Assembly: GCF_008304605.1 (NCBI RefSeq)
Contig: NZ_PIJY01000010.1
Coordinates: 62,001-126,000 of the forward strand
Length of the DNA stretch: 64,000 nucleotides
Direction of reading: 5' to 3'
Origin: Oceanobacillus polygoni
Lineage (GTDB): Bacteria; Bacillota; Bacilli; Bacillales; Amphibacillaceae
The notes beneath the pieces were generated by a model. It was not told the origin of the DNA, did not search any database, and saw only the letters and a list, made by a program, of their open reading frames with translations. This document shows positions 38,059 to 47,167 of this stretch, piece after piece. The stretch's first letter is position 1. Each line of letters opens with the position of its first letter. The position numbers and the translations under genes are program-made.

Positions 38059-38271
38059 TCATCCGCCTCCTACAAAATGAATAATTTCTACTACATCACC
38101 ATTGGAAAGTTTTTTAGTTTCATATTCTTCCTTCCTTACAATTTCCTTATTTACTTCTACAACAGCAATTCGGGATTGTAAATGGTAATGTGTCAACAGT
38201 TTTTCCACTGAATCTACTACTTCTGGAAGTTCCACCTGCTTTCCGTTTAGCTGAAAATTCAATCTTATCAC
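38059..38271 (-). CDS. thiS: Sulfur carrier protein ThiS
   Basis: A 70-residue ubiquitin-like carrier whose C-terminal Gly-Gly (HFVGGG) is adenylated by ThiF and thiocarboxylated. [15 protein letters not shown] and the [15 protein letters not shown] tail are characteristic; there is one Gly beyond the usual GG. The codons for these glycines contain GGAGG, which serves as the thiG ribosome site. Placed four bases after thiO. Confidence 0.93.
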   Translation of the reverse strand: MIRLNFQLNGKQVELPEVVDSVEKLLTHYHLQSRIAVVEVNKEIVRKEEYETKKLSNGDVVEIIHFVGGG

Positions 38272-38274
38272 CTC

Positions 38275-39384
38275 CTAAATCACCATGCTCTGGCGTCGAT
38301 CCACACGAAATGCCTCCACCCATTCTCGATTCATTTTTTTCCCAAGTATAAAATCACAAATCATTTTACCAGTAGCTGGAGCAAGTAAAATTCCATTCCG
38401 GTAATGACCACAAGCAACTAATATTTTTTCTTTCTCCGGATGACTCCCGATAAATGGATTCCCATCAAACGTGCTTGGCCGTAATCCCGCCTTAACGTGA
38501 TCTATTTTCCATTCGATTGCAGATGGAAGCATAGATTTTGCCTTTTCAATTAAAACCTTTATTCCATCGAGACTTACGGAATCACCCCAATCGTTTTCAA
38601 TCATTGTTGCACCGATAACAAGCTTTCCATTGGTTCTTGGGACGATATAACAGCTTTCGTGAAATAATGTGTGCTTTAAAGCATGCTTTTCATTGTGAAC
38701 AATTAAACTCTCACCTTTAACAGGTACAAGCTCTTCATCTAATCCAATTTGCTTAAATAGTCCGTTACCATATACACCTGTGGCAAAAACAACATAACTT
38801 GCCTCTACATCGCCTTTCGTTGTTCTAACGAGATAGTTATCCCCCTTTTCCTCCACCTTATAAACATCATTATTTTCAAAAATAGATGCACCAAGTATAC
38901 GTGCACTATTAGCAAAACTTTCACAAGTTTGAACTGGCATCACACTCATATCATCCATTATATAAGCTGCCCCTAATACATTTGGAGAAATCATTGGCTC
39001 CATTTTCTTTACTTCCTCTTTATCCAGCCATTTTACAGTTGGCTGCTTCAGAAGCGAAGTAAGACGATACTTATCTGCATCTGAAAACACAAGTTTTAAT
39101 ATCCCACCTTCTCTATATCCAATATCAATGCCACTTAAAGTATATAGCTCATCTTTCAACTCGTTATATGCTTGTTGACTAGATCTAGCAAATGAAAATA
39201 TCGTATCTTCCCCATTGCTTTCTGAGTGAGCTCCAAGCATACCAGCAGCGGCACTTGTTGTTTTCGTACCAATTCTATCTCTTTCAAACAACCCAACATC
39301 GACCTTTTCTTTAGCTAAGTAGTAGGCAATCGAACAACCAATAATACCACCGCCAATTACGACTACTTCATAATGCTGTTTCAC
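38275..39384 (-). CDS. thiO: Glycine oxidase ThiO
   Basis: A 369-residue FAD-dependent oxidase of the DAO family that turns glycine into the imine (dehydroglycine) used by ThiG. FAD loop VVVIGGGIIGCSIAYYLA (~7-24), SAAAGMLGAHSE, and the C-terminal GLRPSTFDGNPFIGSHPEKE with GHYRNGILLAPATG are all typical. Length equals B. subtilis ThiO (369). Start overlaps the end of the tenI-like frame by four bases, so translation was coupled to it. Confidence 0.93.
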   Translation of the reverse strand: MKQHYEVVVIGGGIIGCSIAYYLAKEKVDVGLFERDRIGTKTTSAAAGMLGAHSESNGEDTIFSFARSSQQAYNELKDELYTLSGIDIGYREGGILKLVFSDADKYRLTSLLKQPTVKWLDKEEVKKMEPMISPNVLGAAYIMDDMSVMPVQTCESFANSARILGASIFENNDVYKVEEKGDNYLVRTTKGDVEASYVVFATGVYGNGLFKQIGLDEELVPVKGESLIVHNEKHALKHTLFHESCYIVPRTNGKLVIGATMIENDWGDSVSLDGIKVLIEKAKSMLPSAIEWKIDHVKAGLRPSTFDGNPFIGSHPEKEKILVACGHYRNGILLAPATGKMICDFILGKKMNREWVEAFRVDRRQSMVI

Positions 39385-39966
39385 TTTGAAATCGCCTCCC
39401 TATACTTTTTTGTCACCGCGATTGGTGCATCCGTATAGAAAATACCGGACATTATTGCAACTCCATCTGCTTTTGCCTGTTTCATTAAAGGCACCTTGTC
39501 TAACGTAATACCACCAATGCCATAAACAGGGATCCTAAGTTCTTTTTTCATTTGTGAGATCGGAACAATTCCATTGGGCGTTATTCCTCGTTTACTATTC
39601 GTTTCAAAACAATGGCCATAGATCACATAATCCGCTCCAGCTTCTTCAGCATCTTTTGCTTTTTCAAATGAATGAACACTACAACCAACCCTTAAATGTG
39701 GATATTGTTGCTTTACTATTTTTACTGGTAAACCATACTCTGGTAAGTGTAAATTAGGAATGTCTTGAAGCAGGACAATATCTAACCGATCATTTACGAT
39801 AACTTTTTCCTTACTTACACCAATAGTCGAGTAATAACATCAGTTCGCGAGCTGACTTTGATTTTTCACGAATTTGCACAAAATCAACTTCATTGATGAT
39901 GGCAGTTATTGTTTCGACGAGCTTTTCTACTGGCATACTGTCCGTCGTTACAGCAATTAGCTTCAT
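39381..39966 (-). pseudogene. tenI: tenI-like thiazole tautomerase gene, frameshifted
   Basis: First gene of the thi operon. From ATG 39966 (after GGGGAGG) it reads MKLIAVTTDSMPVEKLV... to KSARELMLLLDYWCK and stops at TAA 39811-39813. In the next frame the family sequence continues without a gap (IGVSKEKVIVNDRLDIV..., YVIYGHCFETNSKRG, GIGGITLDKV, ADGVAIMSGIF) to 39381. So a single one-base-type shift lies about 39814-39850. TenI aromatises the ThiG product in Bacilli; loss slows but does not abolish thiamine synthesis. Could be a sequencing error. Confidence 0.85.
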
Positions 39967-40067
39967 TCAATTCCTCCCCTATTATCGATTAAAAAATCAA
40001 GAATATTAGCAACTTTTATTGGGTAGAATACTAGAAAACCCATCCAAAATAACACTTCTCAAGCCAC

Positions 40068-40102
40068 AAAAAAACCACTCCTCTACATAGAAAAGTGGTT
40101 TT
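40068..40102 (-). terminator. Riboswitch-controlled terminator of the thi operon
   Basis: Minus strand AAAACCACTT/GAGTGGTTTT stem followed by a T7 run, between the TPP aptamer and the first gene. It is the likely expression platform. Confidence 0.8.
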
Positions 40103-40140
40103 GTATTTGTTTTAATATACCATAAAATACAAGTAGCTCT

Positions 40141-40233
40141 TACCACATTCCTACGCAGGTGCTAACCTGTTCAGGTTTTGAGGGTTTCAAAGTAAGCTAC
40201 TTTTTTCTCAGCCCTTATCAAGGGTTCCCCTAG
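40141..40233 (-). ncRNA. TPP (THI-box) riboswitch
   Basis: Minus strand reads GGGGAACCC...GGGCTGAGA...AACCCTC...ACCTGAACAGGTTAGCACCTGCGTAGGAA, all conserved parts of the thiamine pyrophosphate aptamer in order. It sits in the leader of the thiazole genes, with a terminator behind it, so TPP should switch transcription off. Confidence 0.95.
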
Positions 40234-40641
40234 TGAATAATAATCATTATTTTACTTTATAGCTACTCTACCATAAATAGAAATATTTGCAAAGGGGGAA
40301 TCTTATAAAAAATAAGTTTTTAATGTTTATAACATCGCTCCACATTAAAATAGACTGTAAGATACCATCACACTAAACTGTTTTTGGGTGAAAAGAATCT
40401 ACCAAAACAATAAAGCAGCTAAGAATATATTAGAAATTATTCTTATTGAAACTTTGTTCATTTTAAACCTTAACTATACAACACTAACATTTCATTACTG
40501 CACCTTTTATTATGAAACAACCTCTCTTTGTCAATAGTGCTCAAACAATAATAATAGTTATTACTTTTTTCATTTACCAACCAAAGAAGTACCATTTTCA
40601 TGTATACTAAGAACTAGAAAAAATAGAAAGAGGTCTTTCAA
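40234..40641. other. Intergenic region between thi operon and orphan small genes
   Basis: A+T-rich divergent region with promoters presumed for both sides. A 15-of-19 Fur-like match (40233-40251) borders the riboswitch but is too weak to call. No ORF or stable RNA recognised. Confidence 0.4.
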
Positions 40642-40779
40642 ATGATCAAAGTAAAAATGAATGTCCAAACTGCGTACCATGGAGAATTACTACGTGCTGG
40701 TAAGGTGTATGAAATTGACGAAACAACAGCAAAACGTTGGATTGCTAGTAAATTAGCAGAAGAAGTAAAAAACGATTAA
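40642..40779 (+). CDS. Small phage-like protein of 45 residues
   Basis: ATG at 40642 preceded by AGAGG; 45 residues with one beta-rich half (VKMNVQTAYHGELLRAGKVYEID) and a short helix (TAKRWIASKLAEEV). The YHGELLRAGKVYEIDE pattern resembles small proteins found in phage head/tail regions of Firmicutes, but no phage genes surround it. Function unknown. Too short for many gene finders. Confidence 0.6.
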   Translation: MIKVKMNVQTAYHGELLRAGKVYEIDETTAKRWIASKLAEEVKND

Positions 40780-40851
40780 GGGAACATGGAACTTTTTGTC
40801 TACCCTTATCTTTAACAGTCGGATATACTATTTAGAGAAGGAGGTGAGAAC

Positions 40852-41163
40852 GTGAGTCAAGAACAATTAGATCGTATGGAGAACATGTTAACAACTTTAA
40901 TTAAGACTGTTGGAACAGTCTTAGAAGAACAAACTTCTATGAAAAACGACATCACTTCGATTAAAGAAGAACAAGTTTCTATGAAAGAAGAACAGATTTC
41001 TATGAAGAATGATATCAGATCGATGAAAGAAGAAAATAATGCTAGACATAATGAGGTTATGGAAGCACTAAGCATAGTTAGAGCCGACAATGATCTTCTC
41101 TGGGAAAAGACTAATAAGCATGAACGAGATATCGGTATCCTAAGAAAGCTATATGAGAATTAA
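40852..41163 (+). CDS. Coiled-coil protein with short internal repeats
   Basis: A 103-residue, highly charged, fully helical protein. GTG start at 40852 follows GGAGGTGAGAAC. Its middle carries near-repeats of seven to fourteen residues (SMKNDITSIKEEQ, SMKEEQ, SMKNDIRSMKEE), giving a continuous coiled coil. No membrane segment. Similar small coiled coils occur in phages and as Bacillus orphans. It follows the 45-residue gene by 72 bases on the same strand, possibly one unit. Confidence 0.6.
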   Translation: MSQEQLDRMENMLTTLIKTVGTVLEEQTSMKNDITSIKEEQVSMKEEQISMKNDIRSMKEENNARHNEVMEALSIVRADNDLLWEKTNKHERDIGILRKLYEN

Positions 41164-41366
41164 TCTTCTGAGAAACGTATTTTAAATATTGTATAATACC
41201 TCGCACGTAACTACACAATTTTTTCATAAAACGGCCCCCCGCTAGAACACATCCATAGAATTACATCTGTGAACAGCAGGGATAACTAATTCCTATTTCA
41301 TGAATTTATCGTTCTAATTATCTTAATCTAGATTTTTGCCATTTCTAACTACTTCTCTTTCCAAAA

Positions 41367-41449
41367 AATAAGACTACCTTCATTGATTTGCCTCCCAACA
41401 TCTAATTTTCACTCTTGAGGCTTTACAGTACAATAAAGGTAGTCTTATT
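41367..41449 (-). terminator. Long stem terminator after ferredoxin
   Basis: AATAAGACTACCTT/AAGGTAGTCTTATT is a perfect 14-bp stem with a 55-base loop containing a second stem GCCTC/GAGGC. On the minus strand it follows the ferredoxin stop at once. Longer than a normal terminator. Confidence 0.6.
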
Positions 41450-41453
41450 CAAT

Positions 41454-41693
41454 CTATCTATTTGCGAAGAATTCTTCCGCCTTCTCCAGAAATACTTCTT
41501 GAGCAGGTGTCAGATCGTATTCTTCCTCAATTGCTGAAACAGGACAAACTGCTTTACATGCACCACAATCGATGCAAATATCAGGATCAATATAGAATTG
41601 ATCTGGTCCTTCTTCTATACAATCAACCGGGCAAACACTCACACATTCGGCAGCCTTTTCCGGTCCACATGGATCTAGTATTACGAAAGCCAT
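41454..41693 (-). CDS. Bacterial ferredoxin with two Fe-S clusters
   Basis: A 79-residue acidic electron carrier. Cysteines in CGPEKAAECVSVCPVDC and CIDCGACKAVCP can hold a [3Fe-4S]/[4Fe-4S] plus a [4Fe-4S] cluster. The first motif is spaced unusually (C-x7-C-x3-C), as in seven-/eight-iron ferredoxins of Bacillus (fer). Acidic C-terminal helix follows. Monocistronic. Confidence 0.9.
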   Translation of the reverse strand: MAFVILDPCGPEKAAECVSVCPVDCIEEGPDQFYIDPDICIDCGACKAVCPVSAIEEEYDLTPAQEVFLEKAEEFFANR

Positions 41694-41782
41694 TTATGGA
41701 TACCTCCTTACACGCTTCTCTCTCTTAAATGATAATGCTTAAACGATATGAAGTAAACCATTTGACTCGAAATTTCGACAAA

Positions 41783-43297
41783 TTATACGTAAACACTTAC
41801 TCCTGGACCAAATGGAATTCCAAAGAAGAAGAAAATTAACAAAAGAATCGTAAAGGTAATCAGGAAGAAAATACTGTATGGCAGCATTAATGCGATCAAT
41901 GTACCAATTCCTGCTTTCTTATCATATTCTTTCATAAATCCTAGAACGATAATTAGATAAGGATTCATCGGTGTAATTACATTCGTTGACGAATCTGCAA
42001 TCCGATAAGCTGCTTGAACAAAAGCTGGACTATATCCTAAAAAGTAGAACATTGGTATGAAGATAGGTGCCTCTAGCGCCCACTGGGCTGACCCACTAAA
42101 TATAAACAAGTTTAATAATGTTGTTAAGAGAACAAAACCTAAAATAACAGTAATTCCAGTTAAACCAAGTGACTCTAACATGTTCGCTCCACTAATGGCA
42201 ATCCAAGCTCCCATATTTGTCCATTCAAAATAGGAAATAAATTGAGCCGCTGCAAATACGAGTACGATAAACCCAGACATATCTTTCATGGCATTTCCCA
42301 TATAAGATGCGATATCCTTCGAGCTTTTAATCTTCTTAACGGTAACACCATAAATCGTCCCAACAAGGATAAACAGGAATAAAATTAACGGTACAATTCC
42401 AGATAAAAATGGAGAAGGGATAATCCCACCATCTTCATTCGTAAGTGGAGAATTCGGAATTAGAATTACAGTAACAATAAGTGCAAAATAAGCAAGACCA
42501 GCAATGACAGCATTTCGTAGTCCCTTCATTTCTAAAGAAGTCGTACCTTTCACTTCCTTAGCTGCTCCACCTTCGTATTTTCCTAAGCGTGGTTCTACTA
42601 TCTTTTCCGTCACAAATCCGCCGACAAAGGTAAGAATAAATACACAGGCAACCATAAAATACCAATTATCCACTGGTGTTACGTACAAATCCGGATTTAC
42701 GGTACGAATTGCTTCGGTCGAAATCCCCGATAGCAATGCATCGGTCCCGGTAACCATTAAATTAGCAGTAAAGCCTGAGCCAACACCTGCAAATCCAGCT
42801 GCAAGTCCTGCAAGCGGGTGTCGTCCAATATTATAAAAGACCATTGCTGCCAGCGGTGGTATGATAACAAACGCAGCATCCGATGCGATATTCCCTAAAA
42901 TACCTGTAAATACAACCGCATAGGTAACCAATGATTTAGGTGCTTTTAAAATTGTACTTTTAATCCCAGTTTCTAGAAGCCCTACTTTATCAGCAAGACC
43001 GATTCCTAACATCATCGCTAATACAATCCCTAGAGGTGTAAAGCCTACGAAGTTGTCTAGCATCGATGTCAAAATATATTGTAGCCCTTCCGCTGAAATT
43101 AAGCTTTTAATTGCAAGAACCTCATCTTCACCAGGAAGTGTAAAGGTAACATTAAAAAGAGAAATTACCCATGATAATACAATAACAACTCCTGCAAGAA
43201 TTACGAACAACATGAATGGGTCGGGTAGTTTATTTCCCACTCGTTCGATTCCGTTTAAAACACTTTGCATTCCTAGTTTTCTTTGCTTTCCTGCCAT
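41783..43297 (-). CDS. abgT: AbgT-family p-aminobenzoyl-glutamate transporter
   Basis: A 504-residue carrier with ~11-13 helices. Starts MAGKQRKLGMQSVLNGIERVGNKLPDPF, a typical AbgT opening (quoted part: ERVGNKLPDPF). Conserved GVGSGFTANLMVTGTDAL and SGSAQWALEAPIF blocks are present. AbgT proteins import p-aminobenzoyl-glutamate or export sulfonamides. Start ATG 43297 follows GAAGGGAT; the ORF extends upstream into the regulator gene. Last gene of a five-gene cluster with two M20 amidohydrolases that would cleave the substrate. Confidence 0.9.
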   Translation of the reverse strand: MAGKQRKLGMQSVLNGIERVGNKLPDPFMLFVILAGVVIVLSWVISLFNVTFTLPGEDEVLAIKSLISAEGLQYILTSMLDNFVGFTPLGIVLAMMLGIGLADKVGLLETGIKSTILKAPKSLVTYAVVFTGILGNIASDAAFVIIPPLAAMVFYNIGRHPLAGLAAGFAGVGSGFTANLMVTGTDALLSGISTEAIRTVNPDLYVTPVDNWYFMVACVFILTFVGGFVTEKIVEPRLGKYEGGAAKEVKGTTSLEMKGLRNAVIAGLAYFALIVTVILIPNSPLTNEDGGIIPSPFLSGIVPLILFLFILVGTIYGVTVKKIKSSKDIASYMGNAMKDMSGFIVLVFAAAQFISYFEWTNMGAWIAISGANMLESLGLTGITVILGFVLLTTLLNLFIFSGSAQWALEAPIFIPMFYFLGYSPAFVQAAYRIADSSTNVITPMNPYLIIVLGFMKEYDKKAGIGTLIALMLPYSIFFLITFTILLLIFFFFGIPFGPGVSVYV

Positions 43298-43325
43298 AAA
43301 ATCTATCCCTTCTGTTCCATTTATT

Positions 43326-44627
43326 CTATTCTTTAAAACGAAACACCTTTCTTGGTCTTCCGCGCACACCGGATTGGAGCTCTCCACATTGCACTGTGAT
43401 GCCAGCCTTCTCCAATAGATTAGCAATCCTTCTGCCGTTTCTCTCCGTACTTTTTAGCCATCTAGATACATCACTAGAGGTAAATTCATAACGGTTGTAT
43501 TGTCTCGTGTAAGATCTTAATTTCGAAACCACACCAGGGCTAACACCACTATGCTGGATTTTCGCTTTCCATTCCGCACCCATCTCTATTGTTTTATAAG
43601 CTATCGTTTCATTATTTGAATTCTTTTTCGTCATATTTTGATCTTCATCGACAATTATAATCGATGTTGTTTCTTCTTTTTCAAGGTTATGAAACCCTTT
43701 TCTAACATGCTGTTCTGCCTGTGATACTGTTTCACCAAAGCCTATCGAGATAGTCAACTGGATATTTTCTTGAATTTTAACATCTTCAATCAGTTCAAAA
43801 ATAGCTGCTTCGAATCGATGATCAATTTCACCTCGGGTTGTAAAAATAAAAAATAACCCATCTCCTAGCTGCATTAATGAACCATTTACTTTTTCTGTTA
43901 AATGTAGTAATGACTGTCGTAATTCAAGTTCCTTATGTTTCATTTTAAACGAATAATACAATGCTTCTTCACTCGTATTAAATTCTACTTTACATCCAAT
44001 TACAGCCATCTGAGCATTTTTATATCGAGTGGATAGTGCCCGTTCAATTAAGAGCCTAAATGATTGTTCGATGGATAAGTAGGATGGAGTAACCCGATAG
44101 ACAGGAATGCCCTTCTCTTTTAAGGCGATATAAGTAGCTCGAAGAAAAGTGATAGCAAGCTCCATCTCTCCTTGTTCATAAAGATTTTGATGAAAAGCTA
44201 TCTGTTTTTCATTATGTTCATATCCTTGGAAAGGCATATTATTATAAGTTATAGCATCTAGCTTATAATAGGCTAATATTTTCTCAATTTCTTCACGCTT
44301 AATCGTATCTATGCTTATCTTTTTATAGACCGTATTTCCTTCCAATTGCGCCTCTAGCAAAGTCCCAAAAAATGTAGAACCATTCATATTTGGATAAATT
44401 GCTTTATCAATAGGTAGGAGCGCATGATCCATTGCATAGGAAAAGTTCATAATTCCTGAAAAAAACCATTGATCAAATTGATCTTTATTCCTTTCTAAAA
44501 TCCGGTCTATTTCTTCGAGCGATTCATACGTAAATGGAACAATAGATGTATCGCTGAATTCCTTTGCGACAGACATAATTTGTTGCACGGAATCAGTTGG
44601 ACCGATTACACCAATCCTAACTTTCAT
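43326..44627 (-). CDS. Regulator with degenerate GGDEF-like core and C-terminal winged helix
   Basis: A 433-residue protein. N-terminal third resembles a receptor-like alpha/beta fold (MKVRIGVIGPTDSV...); the middle third has a nucleotide-cyclase-like segment (MAVIGCKVEF... LTISIGFGETVSQAEQHV) without an intact GGDEF motif; the C-terminal ~80 residues form a likely winged helix (FTSSDVSRWLKSTERNGRRI...RGRPRKVF). Probably the transcriptional regulator of the amidohydrolase/AbgT cluster. Overlaps the preceding gene by 11 bases. No named family assigned. Confidence 0.65.
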   Translation of the reverse strand: MKVRIGVIGPTDSVQQIMSVAKEFSDTSIVPFTYESLEEIDRILERNKDQFDQWFFSGIMNFSYAMDHALLPIDKAIYPNMNGSTFFGTLLEAQLEGNTVYKKISIDTIKREEIEKILAYYKLDAITYNNMPFQGYEHNEKQIAFHQNLYEQGEMELAITFLRATYIALKEKGIPVYRVTPSYLSIEQSFRLLIERALSTRYKNAQMAVIGCKVEFNTSEEALYYSFKMKHKELELRQSLLHLTEKVNGSLMQLGDGLFFIFTTRGEIDHRFEAAIFELIEDVKIQENIQLTISIGFGETVSQAEQHVRKGFHNLEKEETTSIIIVDEDQNMTKKNSNNETIAYKTIEMGAEWKAKIQHSGVSPGVVSKLRSYTRQYNRYEFTSSDVSRWLKSTERNGRRIANLLEKAGITVQCGELQSGVRGRPRKVFRFKE

Positions 44628-45875
44628 GTGCGTTACCTGCTTCCTGCTCTATATATTTCATGATGACATTTGTTCCTTTTTCAAGGCTTTCTAGCGATGC
44701 AAATTCAGTAGGGTGATGACTAACCCCATCCTTACTTGGAATAAATATTAACCCAGCTGGCCAGTTCACCGCCATATTCATCACATCGTGACCTGCACCA
44801 CTATTCATTGACAACGTTTCATAACCTAAAGCTTCACTTACTTGCTTTAACCTAGCATGCATCTTGCCGTCCAGCATAATAGAATCATGATCCACAAGCG
44901 TCTTTATCTCTATTGTCACTTGATTTTTCGCTTCAAGCTCCGAAACAAAAGAACGAATACGTTCGACAAAATTACGCTTTAATTTATCATCAACACTACG
45001 TATGTCAATTCCCAATTCAACTTCTCCAGGTATAACATTCATTGCGTTTGGATGTAAACGGATGGTGCTTACAGTAGCTACGAGCGGGAATTCACTGCTC
45101 TCATTTACTTTTAGCGCTTCCTCTTGGACATAATTTATGAGTGGAGCAATTGCTACCAGTGCATCCTTCCTTCGATTCATAAGCGTAGTCCCTGTATGGT
45201 TTGCCATTCCTTTTGTATTAATTGTGAGTCTCACAGGACAAGCGATTCCTTTCACAATGCCAATTTCAGCACCTGTTTCTTGCAATTCCATCCCCTGCTC
45301 AATATGAAGTTCAATAAAGCTTTCCAGTGAATCGATTGGGAGTGCAGCCTCTTCTATCGATTCCCAATCAAGTCCATAGTCTGTCATTGCTTGTTTTATC
45401 GTAATTCCGTTACGATCTTTAATTGTTTCAATTTCCCGTCGATTTAGTTGAGCCGTAATGGCTTTACTGCCAATCGTCGAAACGCCAAATCGTGCGGATT
45501 CCTCAGAAACAAAGCAAATGACAGCGATATTTTTTTCCGGCTGAAACTTCATATCCTGTAATCCTTTTATAGCAGCCAATGCTGTTAGGACACCTGCTGC
45601 CCCATCATAACCACCACCACAATTTACTGTGTCTAAATGAGATCCCATTGCAATAGTGGGTGCAGTTTGATCCACTTCCCAAATAGCCCAGTAGTTTCCA
45701 GCTGCATCTTGCCGTGTTTTCAGACCTATTTCAGCTGCGATATTTTCAAATTGGAGATGCGCTGCTTTTTCTTCTTTTGTAAAACTAAGCCTTGTAAAGC
45801 CGTCTGGACGAACCATTGTGTCAGTCACATTAAGAGCTAGTATTTTTCTTCAAGCCAACGATTCAAATTACTCAT
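44617..45875 (-). pseudogene. M20 carbamoylase/hydantoinase-type amidase with N-terminal frameshift
   Basis: Zn-dependent amidase of the N-carbamoyl-amino-acid hydrolase/allantoate amidohydrolase group: GSHLDTVNCGGGYDGAAGV, EESARFG, ELHIEQG, TIMNRR-like NHTGTTLMNRR, SGAGHDVM. The natural start (ATG 45873-45875, after GGAGG) gives MSNLNRWLEEKY then stops; one extra A in the A5 run at 45843-45847 would fuse it to LALNVTDTMVRPDG. The long frame alone could start at GTG 45828 (403 residues) but without a ribosome site. All catalytic residues are intact, so translation from 45828 or phase variation may keep some activity. Confidence 0.75.
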
Positions 45876-47163
45876 TCTGTGAACCTCCTTCAATGATTTT
45901 TATAAATGTATCCAAAGCAACAGCTAGAACGTTTTCTTGGAAATCGAAAGAAGGATGATGATGGGGGTATTTCAATTCGGTTCCAAATAACATATAAGTT
46001 GCTTTACCACCATGCTGTTGTACACGATTCATCATAAAACTTGCATCCTCTGAGCCAGATACCTTTGCTATAGGAAGAACTTCTTTTACATAGTCACTCG
46101 ATTGGCAAGCTTTTGTTATTTTCGGTATTAGTGTTTCACTACACACCATTTCTTCCGTAATCCCAACAGGAGTAATTTCATAGGACACATCATACATGTC
46201 CGCTGATGCTTTTATGATTCGGGTTGCTTCCGCTAGCATATAATCATTAACCTGCCTAGTTTCTCCTCTCGTCTCGATTTCAAGATAAGCGTCACTAGGA
46301 ATAATATTTCTACCGCTGCCAGCAACCATTTTCCCGACATTAATCCGAGTAATACCGTCACTATGCCTTGGAATCGCATAAAGATTTGTCGCTGTTACAG
46401 CCGCAGCAAGTAAGGCATTCCTCCCTAATTCCGGATGCATTCCTGCATGTGAAGACACACCTGTAAATGTGACATTGAGCTTCGATGATGCGAGGAACCC
46501 TTCTGTCGTTGCAGCGACTGTCCCAATAGGCAAGGATTGAATACCAATATGCCCACTATAAAAATAATCGACATCATCTAACCATCCTTTCTCGGTCATC
46601 GCTTTAGCACCTCGTCCACCTTCTTCGGCGGGTTGAAACAATAAAGTGAACTTTCCCTTTAAGCTCGATTGATGCGTTGCAATAAACGTCGCAACTCCTA
46701 AACCAATTGTCATATGCCCATCATGACCACAAGCATGCATCGTTTGTTCGGTTGTAGAAAGAAAGCCTTCTTTTGCGGGGATATGATTCGTATCTTTTGT
46801 TTCCGTAATCGGTAATGCATCGATATCGAACCTGAATGCTACATGATCTCCAGGTCTTCCAGTATCCCACGTTGCTACAAGCCCTGTAAGTCCTCCGCTC
46901 ATTTTTGCAAGCCAAGACGCTTCCACACCTTCTGCTTTTGCTAACAATTCGTGTTCATTCAAATCTGCTTCATTTGGAATTCCAAGTCTTGCATCATGGT
47001 CTAGGGCCTCTTCTCCAAGATGGATGGTAAATCCAAGCTTCTCCAGCTCTTTTCCGAGTCGGTAAGTTGTTATATACTCCATAAAGCCAAGTTCAGGATA
47101 CTGATGAAACAGCCGACGCCAAGTAATCAGCTCAGCTTCAATACTTTTTATGAAATCAGACAT
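45868..47163 (-). CDS. abgA: AbgA-like p-aminobenzoyl-glutamate hydrolase subunit (M20D)
   Basis: A 431-residue metallopeptidase that resembles E. coli AbgA (436 residues) along the whole chain: ITWRRLFHQYPELGFMEY, LVATWDTGRPGDHVAFRFDID, MHACGHDGHMTIGLG, LLFQPAEEGGRGAKAM, VSGSEDASFMMNRVQQHGG. Metal ligands lie in HACGHDGH, PAEEG and the late HHH. ATG 47163 follows AGGAG by seven bases. It starts four bases after the upstream amidohydrolase stop. With AbgT it points to folate-breakdown product (p-aminobenzoyl-glutamate) use. Confidence 0.88.
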   Translation of the reverse strand: MSDFIKSIEAELITWRRLFHQYPELGFMEYITTYRLGKELEKLGFTIHLGEEALDHDARLGIPNEADLNEHELLAKAEGVEASWLAKMSGGLTGLVATWDTGRPGDHVAFRFDIDALPITETKDTNHIPAKEGFLSTTEQTMHACGHDGHMTIGLGVATFIATHQSSLKGKFTLLFQPAEEGGRGAKAMTEKGWLDDVDYFYSGHIGIQSLPIGTVAATTEGFLASSKLNVTFTGVSSHAGMHPELGRNALLAAAVTATNLYAIPRHSDGITRINVGKMVAGSGRNIIPSDAYLEIETRGETRQVNDYMLAEATRIIKASADMYDVSYEITPVGITEEMVCSETLIPKITKACQSSDYVKEVLPIAKVSGSEDASFMMNRVQQHGGKATYMLFGTELKYPHHHPSFDFQENVLAVALDTFIKIIEGGSQNE

Positions 47164-47167
47164 ACAC

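Noticed and set aside
40233-40251. Fur box next to the TPP riboswitch
   Set aside because: Only 15 of 19 matches in very A+T-rich DNA; mentioned only as a weak hint.
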